Assembly: GCA_964369235.1 (NCBI GenBank) | Contig: CAYJEQ010000079.1 | Location: forward strand, 1-11,471 | Length of the DNA stretch: 11,471 nt | Source: CAYJEQ01 sp964369235 | GTDB lineage: Bacteria > Bacillota > Clostridia > Oscillospirales > Ruminococcaceae | Direction of reading: 5' to 3' | Shown here: positions 1 through 5,230 of the stretch, one piece after another | How positions within the stretch are numbered: the first letter of the stretch is position 1 | How the letters are laid out: each line of letters opens with the position of its first letter | Made by a program: the position numbers and the translations under genes | Notes under the pieces: generated by a model | The model's database searches: none | The model's input: the letters and a program-made list of their open reading frames with translations, nothing else | What the model was told of the DNA's origin: nothing

Positions 1-98
1 ATAAAATAGTCCACTGGACTATTTTATTTAACGGTCTCGTCTTCATCCGCACCAACTAAAAACAGTTAATCTTAGGATTAGCTGTTTTTTCTTTTTAT
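1..98. repeat. Direct repeat unit 1 (~98 bp, palindrome plus hairpin)
   Basis: First of two nearly identical units; the second begins at 166, giving a 165-bp period. The unit opens with a 27-bp palindrome at 1-27 (13-bp arms ATAAAATAGTCCA and TGGACTATTTTAT around one base), continues through a conserved tract at 28-55, and ends with a U-tract hairpin at 58-96. The copies differ only by one substitution (c56 versus t221), one A in an A-run and the length of the last T-run. The window edge cuts the left side, so more copies may lie upstream. Confidence 0.9.
58..96. terminator. Hairpin with T-tract in repeat unit 1
   Basis: The arms AAAAACAGTTAATC (58-71) and GATTAGCTGTTTTT (76-89) pair over 14 bp with one G-T wobble around the loop TTAG, followed by T, C and a T-run. 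The A-run on the left arm would also let it terminate from the other strand. It probably ends a transcript entering from upstream of the window. Confidence 0.65.
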
Positions 99-165
99 AT
101 CCGTCAGATAAGTACATCTCCTCGGTCGCCTTCGGCTTATCGTCGATGGAAGTGACTCTCGACCT
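99..165. other. GC-richer spacer with short dyads, probable part of a dispersed repeat
   Basis: This tract between the repeat copies is visibly richer in G+C than its surroundings. It contains the dyads GCC-TTC-GGC (128-136) and GTCGA (142-146) with TCGAC (159-163). No reading frame is credible. It resembles, from general memory, the short palindromic sequences scattered through clostridial genomes; that resemblance is an inference. Confidence 0.4.
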
Positions 166-263
166 ATAAAATAGTCCACTGGACTATTTTATTTAACGGT
201 CTCGTCTTCATCCGCACCAATTAAAAAACAGTTAATCTTAGGATTAGCTGTTTTTTCTTTTAT
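166..263. repeat. Direct repeat unit 2 (~98 bp)
   Basis: Second copy of the unit at 1-98, with the same 27-bp palindrome at 166-192, the same conserved middle tract (193-220) and the same terminal hairpin (223-261). The match stops at the T-run, after which the sequence turns to a different AT-rich leader. Near-identity suggests recent duplication or an element kept uniform by recombination. Confidence 0.9.
223..261. terminator. Hairpin with T-tract in repeat unit 2
   Basis: The arms at 223-237 and 242-256 pair over 15 bp with one G-T wobble around the loop TTAG, followed by C and four T. It is the second of two tandem terminator-like structures and would insulate the gene pair starting at 367 from upstream transcription. 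Confidence 0.65.
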
Positions 264-296
264 AGGCTTTACAGTGCTACAATCCCCTCCTACAAA

Positions 297-325
297 TTGA
301 TTATCTTTTACTATTATGATAAAAT
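297..325 (+). promoter_or_regulatory. Sigma-A-type promoter for the small membrane-protein genes
   Basis: TTGATT (297-302) and TAAAAT (320-325) are separated by 17 bases, the ideal spacing for a housekeeping sigma factor. The first start codon follows about 40 bases downstream, after a G-rich ribosome binding site at 357-361. It is predicted from consensus match only. Confidence 0.55.
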
Positions 326-332
326 AGTAAAA
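306..332. promoter_or_regulatory. 10-bp inverted repeat over the -10 region, candidate operator
   Basis: TTTTACTATT (306-315) and AATAGTAAAA (323-332) are perfect inverted repeats with a 7-base spacer. The dyad covers the proposed -10 at 320-325, a position where a bound dimer would block RNA polymerase. An AT-only dyad can arise by chance, so this is a moderate call. The cognate regulator is unknown; the nearest visible one is the HxlR protein at 948-1433. Confidence 0.4.
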
Positions 333-366
333 AACTTTATCTTAATAGTACAAAGTGGGGGATTAG

Positions 367-570
367 ATGATAAATAAGGTAGTGGAAGTTTTAATGCCAA
401 AAGATAAAGTCATACCTATAGGATATATAAATGCTGTTTGGGAAAGTATAGTCTATACTTTAATATTTTTTGCAGTGGTGGTGGGGATAAATTTGGTTAT
501 ACCTAGGGTGACAGTAGCCACCCCCCCTAATCCGAACCAGCCTAACCACAGATATATACTCATATATTGA
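367..570 (+). CDS. Small single-pass membrane protein, function unknown
   Basis: A 67-residue protein I do not recognise. A short polar N-terminus is followed by one strongly hydrophobic segment at about residues 27-47, then a proline- and asparagine-rich stretch (PPNPNQPN, residues 53-60) and a short tail. The start is supported by the G-run at 357-361, five bases before the ATG, and by the promoter at 297-325. It ends 13 bases before the next small membrane gene, so the two are probably co-transcribed. It has no visible link to the catabolic genes downstream. Its shape and position make it plausible as a real gene, but its short length limits confidence. Confidence 0.55.
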   Translation: MINKVVEVLMPKDKVIPIGYINAVWESIVYTLIFFAVVVGINLVIPRVTVATPPNPNQPNHRYILIY

Positions 571-583
571 TGGCGAGAAAAGT

Positions 584-862
584 ATGTATAGGCTTCATAT
601 TATATTTAAAGAAGCTAGGGAACTATATAAAAATAGACGAAATAGGTATAGAACGCCAGTAGAATACAAATTAATGATAGCTCATACGGTGCTATGGCTG
701 ATGGTAGTACCCTTAATGTTTGTGGTGATATTTATTATTGGGGATATAGTATTTACCCCGGGTATGCCATGGAGAACTTTTAAAATTTCTGCAGTACTTA
801 TGCCAACTGGCTATATTTTGTTAAAAATGAGGATGAACAGATATGCTAGGAATAGATGGTAG
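584..862 (+). CDS. Small two-pass membrane protein, function unknown
   Basis: A 92-residue protein I do not recognise. The N-terminal 28 residues are very basic (NRRNRYR at 18-24), followed by a hydrophobic segment at about 33-56, a short polar loop containing TPGMPW (58-63), a second hydrophobic segment at about 67-82, and a basic tail (RMNRYARNRW). The pattern predicts a membrane protein with both ends cytoplasmic. The ribosome binding site is weak (GAGAAAAG just before the ATG), so translation may be coupled to the gene ending at 570. No conserved catalytic motif is visible. Confidence 0.55.
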   Translation: MYRLHIIFKEARELYKNRRNRYRTPVEYKLMIAHTVLWLMVVPLMFVVIFIIGDIVFTPGMPWRTFKISAVLMPTGYILLKMRMNRYARNRW

Positions 863-885
863 AAATATAATATAATAAAAAACAG

Positions 886-914
886 TTGATTTAATTGTAA
901 CAAAAGATTATAAT
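886..914 (+). promoter_or_regulatory. Near-consensus promoter for the HxlR regulator
   Basis: TTGATT (886-891) and a perfect TATAAT (909-914) lie 17 bases apart. Transcription would start near 921 and give a short leader before the GGGAGG ribosome binding site (936-941) and the ATG at 948. The regulator therefore appears to be transcribed separately from the small membrane genes. Confidence 0.65.
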
Positions 915-947
915 TATTATATATAGTATATAATTGGGAGGCTTAGA

Positions 948-1433
948 ATGAGTAATAATAAAGAAATATCACCAATGAATCCATACCACCATATTAGAAA
1001 CTGCATATCTGGTAAGTGGAAGATGACTATTTTACATCATATACATAATTATGGTGCAATTAGATTTAATCAAACTAGAAATGTACTGCCAGTATCGGAA
1101 AAAGTCCTAAGTCAACAGCTTAAAGAGCTAATTGAAGTAGGTCTAGTTAAGCGTGAGGTTTATAGCACAATGCCTCTAAAGGTAGAATATAGCCTAACCC
1201 AGTCAGGGGAAAATATTGTAGAAGCCCTAGATATACTATTTGTGTGGGCGATAAAGGATATGAAGGATAAGGAAATAGAGATAGATCCTGATGCTTTTGT
1301 AGTACATTCCAACGAGAAATACCAAGAGGCTTTAAAAGGCATTATAGACATAGAAGAATACATCTCCAAAGCAGATCATGCTGTAAAGCTAAATGAATTT
1401 GTTATTAAAGACAGAAATAAAAATAAAAAATAA
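948..1433 (+). CDS. HxlR-family winged-helix transcriptional regulator
   Basis: A cytoplasmic DNA-binding protein of 161 residues. The N-terminal ~110 residues carry the HxlR/YodB/HypR signature: a cysteine followed by GKW (C19, residues 22-24), RFNQTR (residues 39-44), a recognition region with SEKVLSQQLKEL, GLVKREVY, and the wing ending in PLKVEYSLT. The ~50-residue acidic and lysine-rich tail is longer than in most family members (about 110-130 residues). In YodB and HypR an N-terminal cysteine senses quinones or disulfide stress, and C19 sits in a comparable place. The gene has its own promoter and terminator and directly precedes the catabolic operon, so it is the best candidate for that operon's regulator. 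Whether it activates or represses is not visible. Confidence 0.9.
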   Translation: MSNNKEISPMNPYHHIRNCISGKWKMTILHHIHNYGAIRFNQTRNVLPVSEKVLSQQLKELIEVGLVKREVYSTMPLKVEYSLTQSGENIVEALDILFVWAIKDMKDKEIEIDPDAFVVHSNEKYQEALKGIIDIEEYISKADHAVKLNEFVIKDRNKNKK

Positions 1434-1526
1434 TAGGTAGTGGATGGATAAGAAAGAGTTAATTTATATGTGAAAACCCAGTAAAGCTAAGGTAAATTCT
1501 ATCTAAGCACCCAGCATTATTAATAG

Positions 1527-1570
1527 CACCATTCTAGAGGTAATCTCTAGGGTGGTGTTTTTGTATTTTT
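1527..1570 (+). terminator. Rho-independent terminator after the HxlR gene
   Basis: CACCATTCTAGAG (1527-1539) pairs with CTCTAGGGTGGTG (1545-1557) over 13 bp including two G-T wobbles, with a GTAAT loop, followed by TTTTTG and a second T-run. It closes the regulator's transcription unit 93 bases after its stop codon. The bases between 1434 and 1526 show nothing recognisable. Confidence 0.85.
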
Positions 1571-1697
1571 AGGGGAGGTTTTGACTATAAAAATTTTCCA
1601 TAAAATTTTATGTATAATACACAATAACATCTTTGAGTAGGTATGGTAGTAGTAGGAAATGCACCTAGTAAAAAAGTGAATTTTGGACAGTATGACA

Positions 1698-1748
1698 GTA
1701 ACTTTTTGGTAAGTAGTTACTTTTGGGTATCAAGGTAACTTATTTATC
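1698..1748. promoter_or_regulatory. Iteron-like direct repeats, candidate operator of the catabolic operon
   Basis: GTAACTTTTTGGTA (1698-1711) and GTTACTTTTGGGTA (1716-1729) match at 12 of 14 positions with an 18-bp step. A weaker third copy at 1735-1748 matches the first at 10 of 14, at a 19-bp step. Just upstream GACAGTAT/GACAGTA repeats in tandem (1686-1700). The array ends about 35 bases before the TATAAT at 1783-1788. B. subtilis HxlR is known to bind tandem direct repeats upstream of hxlAB, so the HxlR protein encoded next door is the natural candidate. Binding is inferred. Confidence 0.5.
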
Positions 1749-1782
1749 AGTATTGTGCAAAAGATTGTTAAGTAATAAACTA

Positions 1783-1788
1783 TATAAT
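1783..1788 (+). promoter_or_regulatory. Candidate -10 element of the catabolic operon promoter
   Basis: A perfect TATAAT without a recognisable -35 at the proper distance (the bases at 1760-1765 read AAAGAT). A good -10 with a poor -35, preceded by direct repeats, is the arrangement expected of an activator-dependent promoter. Transcription would begin near 1795 and give a leader of roughly 90 bases. The wider stretch 1571-1697 has AT-rich sequence, including TTGACT at 1581 and TATAAT at 1613, but these are 26 bases apart and do not form a normal promoter. Confidence 0.4.
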
Positions 1789-1823
1789 GTAAGGCAGAGA
1801 AATAATACTGCCCAAATACACGA

Positions 1824-1848
1824 TAGTTTAATACCCACAATTAAACTA
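1824..1848 (+). promoter_or_regulatory. Leader hairpin upstream of the cupin gene
   Basis: TAGTTTAAT (1824-1832) and ATTAAACTA (1840-1848) form a perfect 9-bp stem with a 7-base loop. It has no T-tract, so it is not a terminator. It lies in the proposed untranslated leader, about 27 bases before the AAAAGGGG ribosome binding site at 1871-1878. A second small dyad, GGCAG (1793-1797) with CTGCC (1808-1812), sits at the start of the same leader. It may affect mRNA stability or be a protein-binding site. Confidence 0.35.
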
Positions 1849-1887
1849 AGTGTAAATTATATTATAATGAAAAAGGGGTAAATCACG

Positions 1888-2235
1888 ATGATTAAAAGAA
1901 CAATGGCAGATCTAAAGGCATACGAAGCTGCAGGACACTACGATGTTAAGACTATGAGAATTCATGGTAAAGAAGAAACAGGCGCTACAGAGTTCTGGGC
2001 TGGTCTAACTACTTTCCTACCAGGTGGTGGTGCGGAGTACGCTTATAATGATAACCCACTAGAAAAATTCTACTATGTACTAGAAGGTGAAGTTGTTGTA
2101 ACAGACGACAACGGCACAAGATATGTAATCGGTAAAGACGAGGCAATCTCCTTCCCTCCAAACGAAGGTAGAACACTACAGAACGAAAGCAACTACCCAG
2201 CTAGAATGCTAGTAGTAATTAACTACCCTCGCTAA
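1888..2235 (+). CDS. Small single-domain cupin lacking canonical metal-binding histidines
   Basis: A 115-residue cytoplasmic protein with the cupin beta-barrel pattern: PGGG (45-48), the conserved strand-turn FYYVLEGEVVV (61-71), GKDEAISFPPNEG (82-94) and PARMLVV (104-110). Aligned by eye with cupin motif 1, the metal-binding HxH pair is replaced by Y51 and Y53, and only the glutamate (E59) remains. The motif 2 histidine is replaced by R95. A metal-free role is therefore likely, such as ligand binding, tautomerisation or cyclisation. It is the first gene of the operon, 74 bases before the reductase, with a strong ribosome binding site (AAAAGGGG). The exact function is unknown; an enzyme or accessory protein acting on phloroglucinol or dihydrophloroglucinol is a guess from context. 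Confidence 0.85.
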   Translation: MIKRTMADLKAYEAAGHYDVKTMRIHGKEETGATEFWAGLTTFLPGGGAEYAYNDNPLEKFYYVLEGEVVVTDDNGTRYVIGKDEAISFPPNEGRTLQNESNYPARMLVVINYPR

Positions 2236-2269
2236 TTCTTAGCTAATTATTTTAATATATGATTTAATA

Positions 2270-2288
2270 TTTTGTGCTTAGCGCAAAA
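2270..2288 (+). promoter_or_regulatory. Intergenic hairpin between cupin and reductase genes
   Basis: TTTTGTGC (2270-2277) and GCGCAAAA (2281-2288) pair over 8 bp with one G-T wobble and a TTA loop. There is no T-tract on the 3' side, and the reductase ribosome binding site AGAAAGGA follows immediately (2291-2298). It is more likely an mRNA processing or stability element than a terminator. Confidence 0.35.
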
Positions 2289-2309
2289 CCAGAAAGGAAT
2301 TAATCTAAC

Positions 2310-3101
2310 ATGGAAATCACAAAAAATTATGTAGAGAATATGTTCTCTCTAAAAGATAAAGTAGCTATCGTAACAGGTGCTACAGGTGCACTAGGTAAGG
2401 CTATTGCAGTAGCATACGCACTATCCGGCGCTAAGGTTGTAATCACTGGCAGAGGTATGTCTAAACTAGAGGTTGCTGCTGAAGATATTAAAAAAGCTGG
2501 CGTAGAAGTTTCTTGTTTTGCCTGTGATCCTGCTAAAGAAGAGGAAGTTAAAGGCCTAGTTGACTTTACAGTAAAAACATACGGCGAAGTAAACATCCTA
2601 GCAGTATGCCACGGTTACAACAGCCCTAAGCCTATGCTTGAGCAGTCTGTAGACCAGTGGCAGACAATTATGGACGCTGATCTAAAGAGCGTTTACATCG
2701 TATCCCAGCAGGTTGCACAGCAGATGGCTGATCAGGGTAAGGGTGGTAAGATTGTTATTACTTCCTCAGCTAGATCTAAGGCTGGTATGGCTGGCTACAC
2801 AGCATACTGTGCATCTAAGGGTGCTTGTGACATTATGGCGCAGTCCATGGCTTGTGACCTAACAGCTAAATACGGCATTAATGTTAATACAATCAACCCA
2901 ACAGTATTCCGTTCTGACCTAACTGAGTGGATGTTCGATAAGGAATCTGCTGTATACCAGAACTTCCTAAAGCGTCTACCAATCGGCAGACTAGGTGAGC
3001 CAATTGACTTTACAGGCCTAGCAATCTTCCTAGCTTCTCCTGCATCCGACTTCCTAACAGGTGGTAACTACGATGCTACAGGCGGATACTGGGGCTGCTA
3101 G
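2310..3101 (+). CDS. SDR-family reductase, probable phloroglucinol reductase (PGR)
   Basis: A 263-residue cytoplasmic short-chain dehydrogenase/reductase. The nucleotide-binding motif TGATGALG spans 22-29. An arginine after the second beta strand (GR, 47-48) favours NADPH. The catalytic core is S152/S153, Y166 and K170 (YCASK). The position normally held by the tetrad asparagine appears to be D124 (DADLKSVY). The C-terminus has the usual SDR ending, FLTGGNYDATGGYW. The start at 2310 is fixed by AGAAAGGA at 2291-2298. Known phloroglucinol reductases (Eubacterium oxidoreducens) are NADPH-dependent SDRs that reduce phloroglucinol to dihydrophloroglucinol. That assignment here rests on the neighbouring hydrolase, dehydrogenase and BKACE genes; sequence alone says only SDR. 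Confidence 0.85.
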   Translation: MEITKNYVENMFSLKDKVAIVTGATGALGKAIAVAYALSGAKVVITGRGMSKLEVAAEDIKKAGVEVSCFACDPAKEEEVKGLVDFTVKTYGEVNILAVCHGYNSPKPMLEQSVDQWQTIMDADLKSVYIVSQQVAQQMADQGKGGKIVITSSARSKAGMAGYTAYCASKGACDIMAQSMACDLTAKYGINVNTINPTVFRSDLTEWMFDKESAVYQNFLKRLPIGRLGEPIDFTGLAIFLASPASDFLTGGNYDATGGYWGC

Positions 3102-3153
3102 TTTCTAAAATTAGTTTTGCACTTTCCCATAAATAGAAAGGAATGAACATAAT

Positions 3154-4089
3154 ATGGCTACAATTAAAAACATAGCTGTAATCGGTAACGGTATGATGGG
3201 TAACGCCATTGCAATGGTATTTGCTGGAGATAAAGATCTTACTGTTAAGGTTAAAGCAGTTGAATGGGTAGAAAACATGTATGGCAAGTTAGAAGATGAC
3301 TTTGCTATGATGATAGAAAAAGGCATGTACACAAGAGAGGAAGCAGACGGTATACTAAGCCGTATTACCTTCCATAAAGAAGATGCAGAGGTTTACACCG
3401 ATGCAGATTTCGTAATCGAGTGTGTGCCAGAGATTATGAGCCTAAAGCAGGAAGTTCTAGCTAATGTAGAAAAATACTGCTCCAAGGACTGTATTCTTGC
3501 AACAAACACTTCAGTAATGAGTGTTACTGAGATTGCTTCTACTTGTGAGCATAAAGAGAGAGTGGTAGGGGCTCACTTCTGGAATCCAGGACATCTGATT
3601 CCACTAGTTGAGGTTGTAAAAGCTGACCACACCTCTGAAGAAAATGTAGAAATTACAATGGAGCTTTTAAAGCGAGTTGGCAAGCGCCCTATCTACTGTA
3701 AAAAAGATGTACCGGGCTTTGTAGCTAATCGTCTACAGCACGCACTGTGGAGAGAAGCATTCTACATGGTAGAAGAAGGTATAGCAGATGCTAAAACAGT
3801 GGACGAGGCTTGTAAATACGGCCCAGGTCTACGCTGGCCTGTACTAGGACCTATGGAAAACTCCGATATGGTTTCTATTCAGCTAAGCTATAACATCCAT
3901 GACTATATCCTAAAACATCTAGCAGATAATCACACACCATCTAAGTGTCTACAGGAAATGCTTGCAGAGGGTAAGGACGGTTTTAAAACCCTATCCGGCT
4001 GGCAGGACTGGACAACTGAACAGGTTCAGGAGCAAAATGCTGCTTTAAGAGAATATCTAATAGAGTACAACGCAAAAAACAAAAACTAA
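3154..4089 (+). CDS. 3-hydroxyacyl-CoA dehydrogenase-type enzyme, probable 3-hydroxy-5-oxohexanoate dehydrogenase (HOHNDH)
   Basis: A 311-residue cytoplasmic dehydrogenase. The N-terminal Rossmann domain has GNGMMG (11-16), and an acidic residue near the end of the second strand (E37) suggests NAD. The family motifs follow: NTS (118-120), the catalytic His-Glu pair H141 (GAHFWNP) and E153 (LVEVV), and N192 in VPGFVANRL. The C-terminal helical domain has GPGLRWPVLGP (223-233), like the free-acid-acting members (carnitine and gulonate dehydrogenases) more than the CoA-thioester enzymes. This fits oxidation of 3-hydroxy-5-oxohexanoate to 3,5-dioxohexanoate. The gene lies 52 bases after the reductase and 63 before the cyclohydrolase, with the ribosome binding site AGAAAGGA. 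Carnitine dehydrogenase is an alternative, less favoured because of the neighbours. Confidence 0.85.
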   Translation: MATIKNIAVIGNGMMGNAIAMVFAGDKDLTVKVKAVEWVENMYGKLEDDFAMMIEKGMYTREEADGILSRITFHKEDAEVYTDADFVIECVPEIMSLKQEVLANVEKYCSKDCILATNTSVMSVTEIASTCEHKERVVGAHFWNPGHLIPLVEVVKADHTSEENVEITMELLKRVGKRPIYCKKDVPGFVANRLQHALWREAFYMVEEGIADAKTVDEACKYGPGLRWPVLGPMENSDMVSIQLSYNIHDYILKHLADNHTPSKCLQEMLAEGKDGFKTLSGWQDWTTEQVQEQNAALREYLIEYNAKNKN

Positions 4090-4137
4090 TACAGTTATAT
4101 AAAATAGTCGGTTTTGAGAGATTGTCTCAGAACATTT

Positions 4138-4144
4138 GAAAGGA
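4138..4144 (+). promoter_or_regulatory. Ribosome binding site that fixes the cyclohydrolase start
   Basis: GAAAGGA lies 8 bases before the ATG at 4153. The upstream in-frame ATG at 4114 has no comparable site and would add 13 residues (MRDCLRTFERKII) unlike the family's start. The same GAAAGGA core precedes several other genes of the cluster. Confidence 0.75.
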
Positions 4145-4152
4145 AAATTATT

Positions 4153-5091
4153 ATGTCTAAGAAAGTATTTATTGATTTAACACATCCATTTAGCGCTGAC
4201 ACACCTCGTTGGCCTTACTTCCAGAAGCCAGTTATCGATTCCATGCACTCCCTAGCTAAGGGTGGCGTTCTAACACAGAGAATTGACTGTGTACAGCACA
4301 CAGGTACTCACTGTGACGCACCTCGCCATGTTATGGAAAAAGAATTTGATGGCAAGAGAGCTAGATACACTCATGAAATGCCAGTTGACGCTTACACAGG
4401 TGATGCTATCTGTCTAGAAGTTAAGGCTGACAAATGGGAACTAATCACAAGTGTACATCTAGAAGATGCTTGTAAGAGAGCTAACATTAAGCCAGAAGAG
4501 CTAGAAGGCCTAGTTGTTTGTCTAAACACAGGTATGCACCGTCAGTTTGACGATTCCAAGGACTACTACCACTACTCCTGTGGTACAGGTATCGACGCTG
4601 GTCAGTGGTTTGTTAAGCACAAAGTTAAATGTGTAGCTATGGATATGCAGGCTCTTGACCATCCTCTACATACAGCTATGGGTACAAACGGTGGTACTAA
4701 GCTAAACCTAGTTGGTGCTTCTGGTAAGCCAATCACAGAAGAGTACATCGAGCAGTTCGGCGAAGAAGCATTTGCTGAATTTGATAAAGATACATACATC
4801 AGAATCCACGGTAAAGAAGCATACGATGCTAAGTTCGGTGAACTAGAAGCAATCGGTTGTTGGGGTACATGGGAACCTTGCCACAAGATGATGCTTGGTA
4901 ACGGTATCGTTGGTGTAGAAAACCTTGGTGGTGACCTTGATAAGGTTTCTGGTAAGCGTTTTAGATTCTTCTGCTTCCCAATCAGATGGTACATGGGTGA
5001 CGGTTCTATGGTTCGTTGCGTTGCTGAAATCGACGAAGATCAGGTAAATGATGTACCAGACAGAAAGTACACATACGCTGGCTGTATCTAA
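4153..5091 (+). CDS. Cyclase-family metal-dependent hydrolase, probable dihydrophloroglucinol cyclohydrolase (DPGCH)
   Basis: A 312-residue cytoplasmic hydrolase of the cyclase/kynurenine formamidase fold (PF04199). The signature HxGTHxDxPxH is intact as HTGTHCDAPRH (49-59). By analogy with KynB, H49, H53 and D55 bind the metal and H59 acts nearby. IDLTHPF (7-13) and the C-terminal ENL (256-258) are other family marks. The protein is about 100 residues longer than KynB (~210), with extra segments around 190-250. DPGCH hydrolyses the C-C bond of the 1,3-diketone ring of dihydrophloroglucinol to give 3-hydroxy-5-oxohexanoate. Placement beside a reductase, a hydroxyacid dehydrogenase and a BKACE supports that over kynurenine or imide hydrolysis. 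The start at 4153 is chosen by its ribosome binding site. A strong hairpin follows the gene. Confidence 0.85.
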   Translation: MSKKVFIDLTHPFSADTPRWPYFQKPVIDSMHSLAKGGVLTQRIDCVQHTGTHCDAPRHVMEKEFDGKRARYTHEMPVDAYTGDAICLEVKADKWELITSVHLEDACKRANIKPEELEGLVVCLNTGMHRQFDDSKDYYHYSCGTGIDAGQWFVKHKVKCVAMDMQALDHPLHTAMGTNGGTKLNLVGASGKPITEEYIEQFGEEAFAEFDKDTYIRIHGKEAYDAKFGELEAIGCWGTWEPCHKMMLGNGIVGVENLGGDLDKVSGKRFRFFCFPIRWYMGDGSMVRCVAEIDEDQVNDVPDRKYTYAGCI

Positions 5092-5120
5092 TAGAACAAC
5101 CTTCATAATAAACTAGCAAT

Positions 5121-5163
5121 ATGTAAAAAACACATGAAGGGTATCTTTCGTGTGTTTTTACAT
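5121..5163 (+). terminator. Long hairpin terminator after the cyclohydrolase gene
   Basis: CACATGAAGG (5131-5140) pairs with CTTTCGTGTG (5145-5154), with two G-T wobbles and a GTAT loop. ATGTAAAAA continues the stem against TTTTTACAT, with one bulged A, so the T-run lies inside an extended stem. It would end or attenuate the cupin-to-cyclohydrolase transcript before the transporter gene. Confidence 0.75.
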
Positions 5164-5197
5164 AAATATGACTATATATGATTATTTAGCAGTTTTC

Positions 5198-5214
5198 TAC
5201 CTGTATATCAGGTA
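5198..5214. promoter_or_regulatory. Inverted repeat upstream of the MATE gene, candidate operator
   Basis: TACCTG (5198-5203) and CAGGTA (5209-5214) are perfect inverted repeats around TATAT, ending 16 bases before the ATG and just before the ribosome binding site GAAAGGT. It could be an operator or an mRNA structure limiting translation. No clear promoter is seen between 5164 and 5197, although the stretch is very AT-rich. Confidence 0.35.
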
Positions 5215-5230
5215 AAGATGAAAGGTCACT

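Noticed and set aside
1..263. CRISPR array or attachment sites
   Set aside because: There are only two units of ~98 bp with one 67-bp spacer, each unit containing a terminator hairpin; no cas genes or integrase are present.
1581..1618. TTGACT at 1581 and TATAAT at 1613 as an operon promoter
   Set aside because: The spacing is 26 bases, far from the usual 16-18, and the -10 would leave a leader of over 260 bases. The -10 at 1783 is preferred, though also unproven.
2270..2288. Terminator between the cupin and reductase genes
   Set aside because: The short stem has no T-tract on its 3' side and is followed directly by a ribosome binding site, so it is kept only as a possible mRNA structure.
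3154..4089. Carnitine degradation (carnitine dehydrogenase plus BKACE)
   Set aside because: The dehydrogenase and BKACE families would fit, but an SDR, a cyclase-family hydrolase, AtoDA and thiolase are not expected there, and no carnitine transporter or thioesterase is present.
4114..4152. Upstream ATG that would extend the cyclohydrolase by 13 residues
   Set aside because: It has no ribosome binding site, the added residues do not look like the family's start, and ATG 4153 has GAAAGGA 8 bases upstream.
4153..5091. Kynurenine formamidase (KynB)
   Set aside because: The metal motif is shared, but the protein is about 100 residues too long and there are no tryptophan or kynurenine genes in the window.
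4602..5106. Minus-strand open frames of 130 and 87 codons inside the cyclohydrolase gene
   Set aside because: They lie opposite a strongly motif-supported gene with clear codon bias, and no ribosome binding site or family resemblance is visible. The other minus-strand frames in the window were rejected for the same reason.
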